64,000 nucleotides of DNA from Bacteroidota bacterium (GCA_016711505.1 JADJSV010000017.1:124001-188000); one strand, 5' to 3'; counted from the first letter of the stretch, positions 28,926 to 39,409 are shown. Notes: generated by a model from the sequence alone, not told the origin. Numbers and translations are program-made.

Positions 28926-30170
28926 TTAATTCAATTTAACAATTTGCTTATTGACCACAATTCCGTTTTTATACTTCAGTGAGAGGTGGTAAATTCCGGG
29001 ATTCAGATTTTGAACATTGATGTTTTCAAAATTTCCTTCTTCCATCAAAACCAGCTTTCCACTTACATCATAAAATTTTACTGAACCGATTTCTTCTTCC
29101 GACTGAATTGAAACTCTATCCCTCATTGGATTTGGATATAATATTGCTTTGTTATCAATTGCAATTTGATTTCCATCAATACCTGTCTGAATTGATGCTA
29201 TTTCCCAGAGATCACTTCTTGTTACAACACTGGCATTGTATCCTGTTCCCACAAAAGCAGTAATACCATTTGTCCCACAGATCGCTCCTGCTATTGCTCC
29301 ACCGGAAAAATCAGGCAACTGAGTCCATGTATCAGAGAATGGTTCATACTTGTAGAATTGATTTGACAAAGCAACTGGGTTCAGATTAACTCCTCCGATC
29401 AGATACAGAGTAGTGTCTAAAACAAATGTGCTTGCATCAGTTGTAAAATTGTTTGGAAAATCTGATTTAGCTGTCCAGTTATCCGCAACAGGTTCGTATT
29501 CCCAGAAACTCGTACGATTGATATTCTGATCAACATTACAACCCATTCCAACATATCCTTTGTTGTTTACAGTAACTCCGATAGACATATTTCTGCCAAT
29601 TGCATCAGGAATACTTGATTTAGGAATCCAGTTATTAGTATTCGGATTATACTCCCAAAGATCAAAAAACGCATAATTCCACGTTTGATTTGCACCAAAA
29701 ACAAATCCATCTCCCCCACCTAAATATGCTTTATTTCCGATAGTAAAGGCAAAAGCTTCACGTCTCTGATTTTCATGTTGTGCCGATCCGGCTGGTAATC
29801 CATTTCGCTGAGCCCACGTATCAGTTAGAGGATTGAATTCCCACAGATCATCAAGGAAACCAAAGTCATTTCCGCCTGTCGCAATATACCCCCGGCCATT
29901 TAAAACAAAAGTGGCAGCTCCATATCTTTCTTCGCCGGGAAAATTTGCTTTCTGTGACCAGCTATTAGTTGTTATGTCATATTCCCAAAAATCCCTCAGG
30001 ACTACAACTGAATTACTGATTCCACCAATTACATAAATTTTATTTCCAATTGTAAACGATGCTGCTTTTGCTCTTGATACTCCCGGGAACGCAGCCCGCT
30101 GCACCCATTGGGCCATTACAAAATTTGAAAAAAATAAGATTGTAATGATAGTTGTGATTCTTAATTTCAT
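28926..30170 (-). CDS. Secreted kelch-repeat protein with T9SS sorting domain
   Basis: A 414-residue protein with a signal peptide (ending FVMAQ). Residues ~25-335 contain about six kelch repeats (IGNKIYVIGGISNSVVVLRDFWEYDITTNSWSQKANFP and successors), predicted to form a beta-propeller. The C-terminal ~70 residues (AILYPNPMRDRVSIQ ... LNPGIYHLSLKYK) are a type A T9SS sorting domain. It should be exported to the surface or medium; ligand unknown. It lies downstream of a LytS/LytTR pair on the same strand, separated by ~88 bases. Confidence 0.88.
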   Translation of the reverse strand: MKLRITTIITILFFSNFVMAQWVQRAAFPGVSRAKAASFTIGNKIYVIGGISNSVVVLRDFWEYDITTNSWSQKANFPGEERYGAATFVLNGRGYIATGGNDFGFLDDLWEFNPLTDTWAQRNGLPAGSAQHENQRREAFAFTIGNKAYLGGGDGFVFGANQTWNYAFFDLWEYNPNTNNWIPKSSIPDAIGRNMSIGVTVNNKGYVGMGCNVDQNINRTSFWEYEPVADNWTAKSDFPNNFTTDASTFVLDTTLYLIGGVNLNPVALSNQFYKYEPFSDTWTQLPDFSGGAIAGAICGTNGITAFVGTGYNASVVTRSDLWEIASIQTGIDGNQIAIDNKAILYPNPMRDRVSIQSEEEIGSVKFYDVSGKLVLMEEGNFENINVQNLNPGIYHLSLKYKNGIVVNKQIVKLN

Positions 30171-30258
30171 GACTTAATTTTTATAAAATCAAAAATATTC
30201 AGATTTACAACACTGGGATTTTAATTACACCAAACTGTACTTTTTCTTGATGTAGTGA

Positions 30259-30993
30259 TTACCTCTTGAGTATTTTCCCATTCGTGATCTTTTGTTCCAC
30301 GATTTCTTTAAAGTTCATTCCGATCGGTATAGTGAGACCTGCAACAATAATTTCATCGTGATCAATCTTACTGATTTTATCACAGGCTACAATATAACTC
30401 TTGTGAACTTTTAAAAACTGATCAGCCGGCAAATACTCATTGATCTGCTTTAATGTCAGATAAGCCACAACTTTTTTATCATTGCAATAGATAATGATAT
30501 AATTAGACATGGCTTCAACCGCTAAAATTTCTGAAAGAACAATTTTCTCCAGCACACCATTACTTTTTACAAAAAAATAATCTTTGGCTATTTCAGATGA
30601 AATACCAACAGTCTCACCCTTGTAAATTTTAAAATAGTCGATCGCCTTTGTTGTAGCTTTTAAAAAACGGGGGAAGCTAATGGGCTTCAATAAGTAATCA
30701 ATAACATCCAGTTCATATCCTTCCAGTGCATATTGCTGATAGGCTGTAGTTATAATTGTCAATGGCGGATTCTTTACCTGCTTCAGAAAATCAATTCCGG
30801 AGATCTTTGGCATATTAATATCAAGATACATCAGATCCGTGTCGGGTAAATACTTGATCGCATCTGCCGGAGCATTGACAACAGCAATTAAATTCAGACT
30901 GTCTACTTCTTCAATGTATTCGACCAGGCCCTTACAAGCAAGGGGTTCGTCATCAACCACGATACAATTCAATTTCCTGTTATTCATTTTCAA
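30259..30993 (-). CDS. LytTR-family response regulator
   Basis: A 244-residue regulator: receiver domain with VVDDEPLACKGL and phospho-acceptor Asp in LMYLDINMPKISG, TAYQQYALEGYELDVIDYLLKPISF, then a LytTR DNA-binding domain (ILAVEAMSNYIIIYCNDKK ... FLKVHKSYIVACDKI). Its start overlaps the end of the LytS gene by 14 bases, a sign of translational coupling. The nearest downstream gene on the same strand is the kelch protein, a possible target. Confidence 0.92.
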   Translation of the reverse strand: MKMNNRKLNCIVVDDEPLACKGLVEYIEEVDSLNLIAVVNAPADAIKYLPDTDLMYLDINMPKISGIDFLKQVKNPPLTIITTAYQQYALEGYELDVIDYLLKPISFPRFLKATTKAIDYFKIYKGETVGISSEIAKDYFFVKSNGVLEKIVLSEILAVEAMSNYIIIYCNDKKVVAYLTLKQINEYLPADQFLKVHKSYIVACDKISKIDHDEIIVAGLTIPIGMNFKEIVEQKITNGKILKR

Positions 30994-31993
30994 CTTTCAT
31001 TTTCATTTTTACACAGAACCGATCATGTGAATTTGTAATTTCAAGTTCATGTTTATCCGGATATAGCAAAGCTAACCGTCGTTTCACATTTGCCAAACCA
31101 ATTCCTTTATTCTCCATCAATCCGGTTACAGAGTGATTATCCTTATCATTAGAAATAGAAAATATAAATTCCGAATTTACATAATCTAATTCGATACGAA
31201 TTGAATTCTTTCCCGAAGCATGGTTACTTATATGCTTAAAGGCATTTTCTACAAATGGTGCCAATAAAAGTGGTGCGATCTGAAACCGTTTTACACGATC
31301 AGTCACTGTCAGATCACACGAGTACCTTTCCGTTTTTCGCAGCATCTGGATCTCAATGTAATTTTTTATGTAGCTGACTTCCTTCTCAATTTCAATCAGG
31401 TCGGACCCACATTCATACAATTGATACCGTAACATTTCGGAGAAGTTTAAGAGCGTATCGCGCGCATCCTTGTTCGACTTATCTATCTTAAATAATATAT
31501 TGTTGAGCGAATTAAATAAAAAATGCGGGTTAATCTGCGCTTTCAGAAAATTCAATTCAGCACTCATCTTTTCCTTTTCAAGTTTCTCAAGTTCATTCTG
31601 GACTTTCATTTTATCTCTTAAAAACCGAAAACTCAGTAACGATGAAGTTACCAATAAAACGAGAACGAAATTTGAAGTAAAGAAAACCGGTTCGTTCCAG
31701 TAATTTTCAACAAAAAACTTATTCTTTTGCCAGACGTAAATCTGATAGCTTCCAAAAATACTGATCACACTTAAAACTGATATTGTCAGAAAATAGAATA
31801 CTCCGAAAACTACCGGTCGTCCTTTATATATCAACCGTTTAATAAGTATAAGGTATGAAAAATAATAACCAATTGTAAACAAAAAGGAATTCAATGCCTG
31901 GATCAGTACGGGATAAAACTTGAAAGAAGTATTGAACAGACAAAACAAAATTGTCAGGATTGCCCATAGTGCAATAAACTTCAAGATCCGCAT
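30980..31993 (-). CDS. LytS-type sensor histidine kinase
   Basis: A 337-residue kinase from the ATG giving MRILKFIALWAILTILFC; the frame extends 14 codons upstream to a TTG, which is less likely. Four hydrophobic helices precede a short coiled coil (LEKLEKEKMSAELNFLK) and the HPK8 kinase core (AQINPHFLFNSLNNILFKID; IAPLLLAPFVENAFKHI; NKGIGLANVKRRLALLYP). It pairs with the overlapping LytTR gene. Input unknown. Confidence 0.9.
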   Translation of the reverse strand: MRILKFIALWAILTILFCLFNTSFKFYPVLIQALNSFLFTIGYYFSYLILIKRLIYKGRPVVFGVFYFLTISVLSVISIFGSYQIYVWQKNKFFVENYWNEPVFFTSNFVLVLLVTSSLLSFRFLRDKMKVQNELEKLEKEKMSAELNFLKAQINPHFLFNSLNNILFKIDKSNKDARDTLLNFSEMLRYQLYECGSDLIEIEKEVSYIKNYIEIQMLRKTERYSCDLTVTDRVKRFQIAPLLLAPFVENAFKHISNHASGKNSIRIELDYVNSEFIFSISNDKDNHSVTGLMENKGIGLANVKRRLALLYPDKHELEITNSHDRFCVKMKMKVENE

Positions 31994-32108
31994 GAAACTA
32001 CTATTTTTTGGCAAATTAAGAAATGATCCAAACAAAGTTACTTATTTACATGAAAAGGTTTGATTCCTTTATGAAATGAAAACAATAGAATGACAAAATA
32101 CAGATATC

Positions 32109-33608
32109 TCATTCAAGATTTAAAATTACAGGAATGCCGGTTTTGAATTTTGAATCAAATTCAGATGGATTATTAATCAGAATCAGATATCCTTTTTCGC
32201 TTAGCTCTTTTACAGTTATAGAATCAGGCATTTGGGAGTAGGCCGTTAGATTTGTATAAAACATAGCTGTTACCGGATCTGAATAATTAAAAAGAACTGC
32301 GTTTTGATATTCATTTCCAAGATTCTTGAGCCTGATAATTTTCTCCGGATTTCTATCTGTTCTTGAAAATGGCTTGATCCTCTCAATTGAATATCGGATT
32401 GGTAAAATAATTAAACTAACTGCCAGAAGTGTTCTGAACAATTTAAAAAAGTTTCTTTTAAATTCAACTTTCAAAAGAAAATCAAAAAATGCTGCCGTAA
32501 CTATGAATAGCGCCGGGGCGATAAAAGCAATATAACCCGGCATTTTTGTTGAAACAAAAGAAAAGAAAACCAATGGGAGAGTTATCCATAAGCAAATTGC
32601 CCAGTTTTTATAATTTTTGGGATTCAAATAAATTTCTCTTCCAAACCAAATTAAAGGAAGGTAAATGAGTTCGCCGTAGTTGATTCGCAACTTATTGAAA
32701 AAATAAAAAAAAGAACCGGAATGATTTTCAACAGACTCATATAAGTGTTTAGTATTATATGCTTGCTCCCAGAGGTACTCTAACGGATAGTTCATATACG
32801 AATACAATTGCCATGGGAGGAAAACAGCAACAGCGGTCATGATTAAGATTATCAGATTGAAAATAATTTCTTTTCTGCTGAATGTTCTCACATCATAAAC
32901 TAAAAATAACCAGACCGGAACAATGATCAATGCAGGGAGCCACTTACAAAGTATGGCTATTCCCATACTCATTCCTGCGAGAATGTTTAAGATCAATAAT
33001 TTCTTTTCTGAAAATTTCACACTTAAGTAAATTCCCATCAGAATAAAAAATATGAAGAAACTATCAATATGATCAGTTGGTATTCTGCCTGAACTTAACT
33101 CTATCAATAAACCGTTGATAGAAAATAAAAATGCAGCGATAAAAGCAATCTTTCTTGAAAAGAAATATTTTCCGATCGAATAGGTTAACACAATTGAAAG
33201 AGATGATAACAATATCGACGGAAAGCGCAATGCAATTTCATTACAACCAAATAGCCACATACTAAATGCCATTGACCACAAAGTGAATGGTTGTTTATGC
33301 AACCAAACATGATTGGAAGTCCAGTTGGTATAATCATACGGCAAAACTGGATTATCGTAAAGCGTAGGTTTAAATGGATGTCCGATTAAATTCTTGGCTA
33401 CTAGCGCATGGAACTTTTCATCCCAGGAATGCAGATAAAAATCGAACGAACAATACAAGCGCAGAAATAAACCCAATATTACCAATAAGAAAATGGCAAT
33501 CTTAAAGTTACTTTTTTGATGCGCTTTGAACGATAAATAATATCCACTGCAACTCAACAGCACCAATATTATTCCAAATGTCTGGGAAGTAAATAAGTTT
33601 AGAAGCAT
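32109..33608 (-). CDS. ArnT/GT39-like membrane glycosyltransferase
   Basis: A 499-residue multi-spanning protein with about ten transmembrane segments. The N-terminal loop carries the acidic motif FYLHSWDEKFHALVAKNLIGH, in the position of the catalytic Asp/Glu of GT39/PMT-type transferases (DE). It likely moves a sugar from a polyprenyl-phosphate carrier onto a lipid or protein at the outer face of the inner membrane. The acceptor is not predictable. It is divergent from the T9SS protein at 33677. Confidence 0.82.
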   Translation of the reverse strand: MLLNLFTSQTFGIILVLLSCSGYYLSFKAHQKSNFKIAIFLLVILGLFLRLYCSFDFYLHSWDEKFHALVAKNLIGHPFKPTLYDNPVLPYDYTNWTSNHVWLHKQPFTLWSMAFSMWLFGCNEIALRFPSILLSSLSIVLTYSIGKYFFSRKIAFIAAFLFSINGLLIELSSGRIPTDHIDSFFIFFILMGIYLSVKFSEKKLLILNILAGMSMGIAILCKWLPALIIVPVWLFLVYDVRTFSRKEIIFNLIILIMTAVAVFLPWQLYSYMNYPLEYLWEQAYNTKHLYESVENHSGSFFYFFNKLRINYGELIYLPLIWFGREIYLNPKNYKNWAICLWITLPLVFFSFVSTKMPGYIAFIAPALFIVTAAFFDFLLKVEFKRNFFKLFRTLLAVSLIILPIRYSIERIKPFSRTDRNPEKIIRLKNLGNEYQNAVLFNYSDPVTAMFYTNLTAYSQMPDSITVKELSEKGYLILINNPSEFDSKFKTGIPVILNLE

Positions 33609-33676
33609 CTGAATTAAAAGATGCCGGAAGGTACAATTAATTCAATGCTTTTGTATATTTGAGAAACTGATTTCTC

Positions 33677-35092
33677 ATGAAACATCTGGTAAATTTTTGT
33701 CTTGTTCTCATCACCACACTGACAAATTCTTTTGCGCAACCTTACTTTGAAAAGTACTATGGCATTGCGGGCAGAAACAATGCTGCATCCTATTTTCAGA
33801 TCTTACCTGATGGCGGTTATATATTATCGGGTTCATCAGATGGTGAAGGATATCTGATCAGGCTTAATTCGATTGGTGACACATTGTGGACCAGACTTTA
33901 TCCGGATGCTACTGCTGATTGTATAAAGATTCAACCGGCAGGTGATTTTTTTATGGCAGGAAGTTATAGTATCACGCCGCCACCTACAGCAGTACTTACG
34001 CATTGCGACTCTGCCGGAAATTTGATCTATACAACTTCACAAAGCTCATCGCCATTCAGCAGATATGGAATTGCTGTTGAAGCACTCAATTATCAACATG
34101 TCGGTTTTTTGGATAATGATCTTTATCCGTTTCAGGAATTCCTTCGGTTGCATTCTTATGACAGCCTATGGAATCATAATTGGGAATATCCGATAGGAAA
34201 AGTTTCTGATTGCAGCAATTCAGCTTTGAGAAAAACAAACGATGGATTTGTAGTTGCATGCGGTTCATTTGATACTCCATATCCGCATCTTCGCGTTTGC
34301 AGAATTGATTCAACGGGAAACGGACTTTGGAATAAAGATTTTCGATACGATTCAATTGCAGAAACCGGACAAGCAGCTTGGTCGATGTGTGCAACTGCTG
34401 ACAGTGGATTTATGATTTTGGGTTATCGGACCTACGGCAATCCTTCTTTGCACTATAGAATTTTGCTGATGAAATTAAATTCTGCAGGCGACAGTCTATG
34501 GTCGAAAGAATATGATTTCCGAAATTCAAATTCATTTCGCTCTATACAACAAATGCCTGACGGTGGATTTATTGCTGTCGGAACTGTGATATATCCACCG
34601 GTCGGAACTTTCTTTGATTACAGAGTTGTGTTACTGCGGACTGATGCAAATGGAGATTCTCTCTGGACAAAAGAATTCACCGGACTTGGACTTTGTAATG
34701 CTTCTCATGTTGAAGTTGGAAGCAATGGAGATATTTCTGTCTTAAGCACAACTACTGATCAGAATACCGGTGAAACTTATTTCTATCTCCTGAAGACTGA
34801 TAGTACAGGTTCACTGATTACATCTCTTCCGGAAAATAATTTTTCGCGTTTGCATATTGGTCCAAATCCGGCAAATGACAAAATCTATTTGACAGGAAAT
34901 GAAGATCTCAAAAAACTGAATATTAAAATCACTTCACTATCCGGTAAGATCATTAGCGAATTCTTTTCAAATGAAAGCAGAATCAATATAAATACCGATC
35001 CTTTTGCGGATGGAGTATATCTTTTACAGATATCCTATGAAGAAAACTTTCTGGAAGTGAAAAAGTTTGTTGTATTACACCGGAAAAATTAA
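33677..35092 (+). CDS. Secreted repeat protein with T9SS sorting domain
   Basis: A 471-residue protein with a signal peptide (ending NSFAQ). Residues ~22-385 contain about six propeller-type repeats, recognised by recurring (G)DSLW(T/S)K(E/D)F/Y phrases (NSIGDTLWTRLYPD; NSAGDSLWSKEYDF; DANGDSLWTKEFTG) and DGGxI/FxxxG. The C-terminal ~80 residues are a type A T9SS sorting domain (LHIGPNPANDKIYLTG ... DGVYLLQISY). A TATATTTG (33654-33661) just upstream matches the -7 consensus but no good -33 is seen. Role unknown. Confidence 0.85.
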   Translation: MKHLVNFCLVLITTLTNSFAQPYFEKYYGIAGRNNAASYFQILPDGGYILSGSSDGEGYLIRLNSIGDTLWTRLYPDATADCIKIQPAGDFFMAGSYSITPPPTAVLTHCDSAGNLIYTTSQSSSPFSRYGIAVEALNYQHVGFLDNDLYPFQEFLRLHSYDSLWNHNWEYPIGKVSDCSNSALRKTNDGFVVACGSFDTPYPHLRVCRIDSTGNGLWNKDFRYDSIAETGQAAWSMCATADSGFMILGYRTYGNPSLHYRILLMKLNSAGDSLWSKEYDFRNSNSFRSIQQMPDGGFIAVGTVIYPPVGTFFDYRVVLLRTDANGDSLWTKEFTGLGLCNASHVEVGSNGDISVLSTTTDQNTGETYFYLLKTDSTGSLITSLPENNFSRLHIGPNPANDKIYLTGNEDLKKLNIKITSLSGKIISEFFSNESRININTDPFADGVYLLQISYEENFLEVKKFVVLHRKN

Positions 35093-35099
35093 TCTGTGA

Positions 35100-35567
35100 T
35101 CAAAGAGAATTCAACTCCTTTTCATAGTCATACTGGAGATCCTCATGTAATTTTGAAATTGCTGTTGCAATTTTCTTTTGCTGATTATTATACATATTAA
35201 TCAACACCTGACTTTCATAATATCGGATTCCGGAAGCTTTAAGTGTTTTGCAAAAATGAATCAATAAAATTGCTTCTGTTTCTTTGCTTCCTGAAAATCT
35301 GCAATTCTTATTGATCGTACGTAAGATCTTTCTCAGACTTTTTTTTGCCAGATACAAATTACTCGAATTCATTTCAGCAAACTGTTGTTCTGTGTCCGCT
35401 TTTATCCGCTCGCGAAAACTTTCTTCATCATCTGACTCATTGAGTAAATAATCCAGCAACTCCTTATTCTCTTTCTTATGCTTAGAAATACGGATGCAAA
35501 TTTCCGCAACCTTTTTGGGAGGGAGTTTTTGGAGTTGTTTGCTTAGGTCAGATATGGATGCAGTCAT
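35100..35567 (-). CDS. Conserved hypothetical alpha-helical protein
   Basis: A 155-residue, charged, predicted mostly helical protein, with no signal peptide and no motif I can name. It contains KKVAEICIRISKHKKENKELLDYLL near the N-terminus and a long Lys/Arg-rich middle (LYLAKKSLRKILRTINKNCRFSG). It sits convergent to the T9SS gene, seven bases after its stop. Function unknown. Confidence 0.7.
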   Translation of the reverse strand: MTASISDLSKQLQKLPPKKVAEICIRISKHKKENKELLDYLLNESDDEESFRERIKADTEQQFAEMNSSNLYLAKKSLRKILRTINKNCRFSGSKETEAILLIHFCKTLKASGIRYYESQVLINMYNNQQKKIATAISKLHEDLQYDYEKELNSL

Positions 35568-35580
35568 CTTAATAGGTCAA

Positions 35581-35654
35581 GGTTCAAAGTTCAAAGTTCA
35601 AAGTTGGCTTCGTAGGTGACTACAAAGCCAACTTTGAACTTTGAACATTGAACT
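35581..35654. repeat. Long inverted repeat with TTCAAAG words
   Basis: Arms 35581-35610 and 35625-35654 match over 30 bases with two mismatches; the inner 22 bp are perfect. The arm consists of repeated AGTTCAA words followed by AGTTGGCTT, with a 14-base loop. Hairpin ends fall between the hypothetical gene and folB. Confidence 0.85.
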
Positions 35655-35656
35655 AT

Positions 35657-36006
35657 TTATCGATCAACGACTACCGAAACCATCCCCACATCCCCATTCA
35701 TCGGAGGAGCCATCTTCGTTACTTCGACACTTAGCTGTTCTATGCCTTTGAGTTCGTTCATCATTGAATCTGCAATACGGGCTGCTGCATGTTCGATCAG
35801 TTTGGAACGGATCTTCATTTCTCTTACTACAATTGCATGAACATCACAATAATCTATTGTAGCTTTTAAGCTGTCATTTTTTCTGCTTCTGAAAAATCTG
35901 TTTCTATTTCAACTGTAACATCGTAATGTCCGCCGATCTTTTCTTCTTCCGGCAAACACCCATGATAAGCATACATACGGATTGGTCCGACTTTTATGAT
36001 TCCCAT
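35657..36006 (-). pseudogene. folB: Dihydroneopterin aldolase, split by one base
   Basis: Not an open frame as written, but reading the minus strand from the ATG at 36006 gives GIIKVGPIRMYAYHGCLPEEEKIGGHYDV, the typical FolB start. It then meets a stop soon after the A6 run (plus-strand T6 at 35877-35882). With one more A the frame continues (DSLKATIDYCDVHAIVV, IEHAAARIADSMM) to about 117 residues, a full-length FolB. FolB converts dihydroneopterin in folate synthesis. It follows glnS on the same strand. The break is likely a homopolymer error, as seen in neighbours. Confidence 0.85.
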
Positions 36007-36029
36007 TTTTTTCTTTTTACAAAATGAAA

Positions 36030-37701
36030 TTATTTTTTACCGGCTTCTTTCGCCCAGGAATCTTTTAAGCCAACTGTTTTATTAAAAACAGGATTGTTCT
36101 CTGTCGAATCAGGATCCATACAAAAATAACCTTTGCGAATAAACTGAAATTTATCACCTGCTTTTGCTTTCTTCAATTCTGGTTCTGCATAGGCATTAGA
36201 AATTACTTCCAGACTATTTGGATTGATGTGATCTTTGAAATCACCTTCAGCATTTGACGGGTCTTCCGGAATAAATAATCGGTCGTACATTCTTAATTCA
36301 CAACGAATTGCCTGCGGCGCACTTACCCAATGGATCACTCCTTTTACGCTGATACCACTTGTATCATGTCCACTTTTACTTTCCGGAAAATAGTTGCAAT
36401 GAATTTCTGTGACATTTCCATTTTCGTCCTTTTTTGAATGAAGTGCATTCCACAATGAATGCATGTTTCAACCGAACTTTTAAACCCGGTCCTAATCGAA
36501 AATATTTCTTTGCAGGCTCTTCCATGAAATCATCGCGTTCGATCCACAACTCATTTGAGAATGGAATTTCACGGATGCCACCTTTGTCTTCTGCTTCGGG
36601 ATTGTTTTCACCTGGAAGCATTTCAACTTTACCTGTTTCGTAATTATCGATGATCAATTTGATCGGATCAGTAATTACCATTGCCCTGTTTGCAGTTCTG
36701 TTCAGATCTTCGCGAATGAAATATTCAAGCAATCCCACATCAATCATATTCTCTCTTCGTGCAACTCCGATTCGATCGCAGAATTCACGGATACTCTCCG
36801 GTGTATAGCCTCTGCGACGATAGCCGCTTAATGTCGGCATTCTCGGATCATCCCATCCACTTACATGTTTCTCGTTCACTAATTGCAATAGCTTGCGTTT
36901 GCTCATTACTGTGTAGGTAAGATTCAAACGCGCCATTTCATACTGGTGACTTGGAAAAATATTCAGTTTCTCAATGAACCAATCGTAAACCGGACGATGC
37001 ACTTCAAACTCGAGTGTGCAAATTGAATGTGTAATATTTTCAATCGAATCACTTTGTCCGTGTGCGTAATCGTACATCGGATAAATGCACCATTTATTTC
37101 CTGTGCGATGATGTGCAACATGACGAATGCGATACATCAACGGATCACGGAAATGCATATTCGGCGAAGCCATGTCGATCTTTGCACGAAGTGTTTTGTC
37201 ACCGTCTTTAAATTCACCGGCACGCATTCTTGCAAAGAGATCAAGATTCTCTTCTACACTACGATCGCGGTACGGACTATTCTTTCCCGGCTCTGTAGGT
37301 GTGCCTTTCATTGCAGCAATTTCTTCTGCTGTAGAATCATCAACGTAAGCCAATCCTTTTTTGATCAACTCGCATGCATACTCATAAAGTTTTTCGAAAT
37401 AATCGGAAGCATAGAATTCATTGGCCCAGTTAAAACCTAACCAGCGAATATCATTTTTAATGCTCTCAACATATTCTGTATCTTCTGTTACCGGATTTGT
37501 ATCATCGAAACGAAGATTTGTTTTACCACCGAACTGCTGCGCTAAACCGAAATTGAGACAAATAGATTTTGAATGGCCGATATGCAAATATCCATTCGGC
37601 TCAGGCGGGAAACGTGTAAGTACACGACCACCATGTTTTCCATTTTTCACATCTTCCGCAACGATCTCTTCAAGAAAGTTCGGACCTTTTTCGATTGACA
37701 T
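36030..37701 (-). pseudogene. glnS: Glutaminyl-tRNA synthetase, split by one base
   Basis: Two frames together give a full-length GlnRS of about 557 residues. The N-terminal part has RFPPEPNGYLHIGHSKSICLNF (HIGH), FDDTNP and VMSKRKLLQLV (KMSKS-like). The C-terminal anticodon-binding part continues in the next frame (KKDENGNVTEIHCNYFPES ... WAKEAGKK). The frames meet at the minus-strand A6 (plus T6 36430-36435), where one base too many is present. GlnRS charges tRNA-Gln and is expected to be essential or important, so sequencing error is the favoured cause. It starts two bases after gltX. Confidence 0.9.
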
Positions 37702-37703
37702 AA

Positions 37704-39272
37704 TTAAGATGATTTTGCAGTCATTGACTGCATTATTTTATTTACTCCTGTATTAATTCTATTTATCACTTCTTCTTTGCCCAGCAATTCCATCATTCCT
37801 AACAGGTCGACGCCTGTTCCTGAACCGCTGACAATAACTCGTAACAATTGCAATATTTCACCGGGCTTTAATTGATTTGCTGCAGAGGTTTCTTTATTCT
37901 TCGCATCAATATCAGCTGAAGTGAATGAATTCATCTTTCCATATTCAGTAGAAAGAGCAGTGAAGAAATTTTCAAGACCTGGTTTCCATTTTTTTGCAAC
38001 CACATCCTGATCGTATTCTGTAGGTGCAATGAAAAGGTAACTTCCTTTTTCTGCAAACTCATTTTCAAACTGAACCCGCTCAAGAAGTAATGAAACTACT
38101 TTCGACAAATATTCATTCGACAATCTTTTATCGCCTTCAACTATCTTGTATGTTTCAATGATCATTGGCTTAAGCAGCGAAACGAGTTTTTCAACTGGCT
38201 CATGACGTAAATATTCCTGATTGAACCATTTTGTTTTATCGGGATCAAATTTAGCTCCGCTCTTGCTTACTCTCTCAAGTGAAAAATCGTGGATCAATTC
38301 TTCCATTGTAAAAATTTCCTTGTCACCACTCGGATGCCATCCTAAAAGTACAAGCATGTTTACAAATGCAGCAGGAATATAATTTTTCTCCCTGTAACCT
38401 GACGATAATTCTCCTGTGACAGGATCTGTCCAGTTCAGAGGAAAGACAGGAAATCCGAGACGATCACCATCACGTTTACTGAGTTTTCCATTTCCATCAG
38501 GTTTCAATAACAACGGAAGATGCGCAAACTGCGGCATTATCTTTTCCCATCCCAAAGATCTGTAGAGTAAAACATGCAAAGGTGCAGAAGGCAACCATTC
38601 TTCTCCGCGGATCACATGTGTGATCTGCATCAGAAAATCATCCACAACATTTGCAAGATGATAAGTCGGCATTCCGTCACTTTTGAAAAGTACTTTATCA
38701 TCGAGTTGCGAAGAATGTACACGGACTTCACCACGGATCAGATCATTCACAACTACTTCTTCATTCTCCGGGATCTGTAAACGAATTACGAATGAATCGC
38801 CGGCATGAATACGCCTATCAGTTTCCTCCGCTGATAGTGTAAGCGAGTTCACCAATTGCTTTCTTGTCTTTGAATTATATGAGAAGACAGATTTTTCTGC
38901 CTCCATTTTTTTTCGCAATGCATCCAGTTCTTCTTCACTGTCGAAGGCATAATAAGCAAAACCATTTGTCACCAGCTTCTCAGCATACTGACGATAGATT
39001 GCCATCCTTTCACTCTGACGATAAGGCGCATGCATACCATCTCCGAATCCAACTCCTTCGTTAGGTTCTATTCCGCACCACTTCAATGATTCAATAATGT
39101 ATTCTTCCGCTCCGGGAACATATCGGTTCTGGTCAGTGTCTTCAATTCTAAGAATGAAATCACCACCATGTTTTTTTGCAAAAAGATAATTATACAATGC
39201 GGTTCTTACTCCACCGATGTGTAACGGCCCGGTTGGACTGGGAGCAAAACGTACGCGAACTTTTCTTTCCAT
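37704..39272 (-). CDS. gltX: Glutamyl-tRNA synthetase
   Basis: A 522-residue class I synthetase. The HIGH motif is in FAPSPTGPLHIGGVRTALYN at the N-terminus, and the KMSKS motif is KLSKRDGDR near residue 263, followed by the anticodon-binding alpha-helical domain. FILRIEDTDQNR is also characteristic. It attaches Glu to tRNA-Glu. It leads a minus-strand cluster gltX-glnS-folB with near-zero spacing, so translation and folate genes are co-transcribed. Confidence 0.96.
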   Translation of the reverse strand: MERKVRVRFAPSPTGPLHIGGVRTALYNYLFAKKHGGDFILRIEDTDQNRYVPGAEEYIIESLKWCGIEPNEGVGFGDGMHAPYRQSERMAIYRQYAEKLVTNGFAYYAFDSEEELDALRKKMEAEKSVFSYNSKTRKQLVNSLTLSAEETDRRIHAGDSFVIRLQIPENEEVVVNDLIRGEVRVHSSQLDDKVLFKSDGMPTYHLANVVDDFLMQITHVIRGEEWLPSAPLHVLLYRSLGWEKIMPQFAHLPLLLKPDGNGKLSKRDGDRLGFPVFPLNWTDPVTGELSSGYREKNYIPAAFVNMLVLLGWHPSGDKEIFTMEELIHDFSLERVSKSGAKFDPDKTKWFNQEYLRHEPVEKLVSLLKPMIIETYKIVEGDKRLSNEYLSKVVSLLLERVQFENEFAEKGSYLFIAPTEYDQDVVAKKWKPGLENFFTALSTEYGKMNSFTSADIDAKNKETSAANQLKPGEILQLLRVIVSGSGTGVDLLGMMELLGKEEVINRINTGVNKIMQSMTAKSS

Positions 39273-39409
39273 TTTTTGGGTTATTCAGGGGGCAAAGATA
39301 GGATTTTGAGGGAGAAAAGAGAGTCAAATAAGATTACAGCTTTTTAGTGGACAAAGTAATTTTAATCCTAATTTAATTTTAAAATTACATAACCCGGTTA
39401 TTCAACGCA

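Noticed and set aside
37027..37440. Plus-strand frames across the glnS gene
   Set aside because: Antisense shadows of a well-defined synthetase gene.
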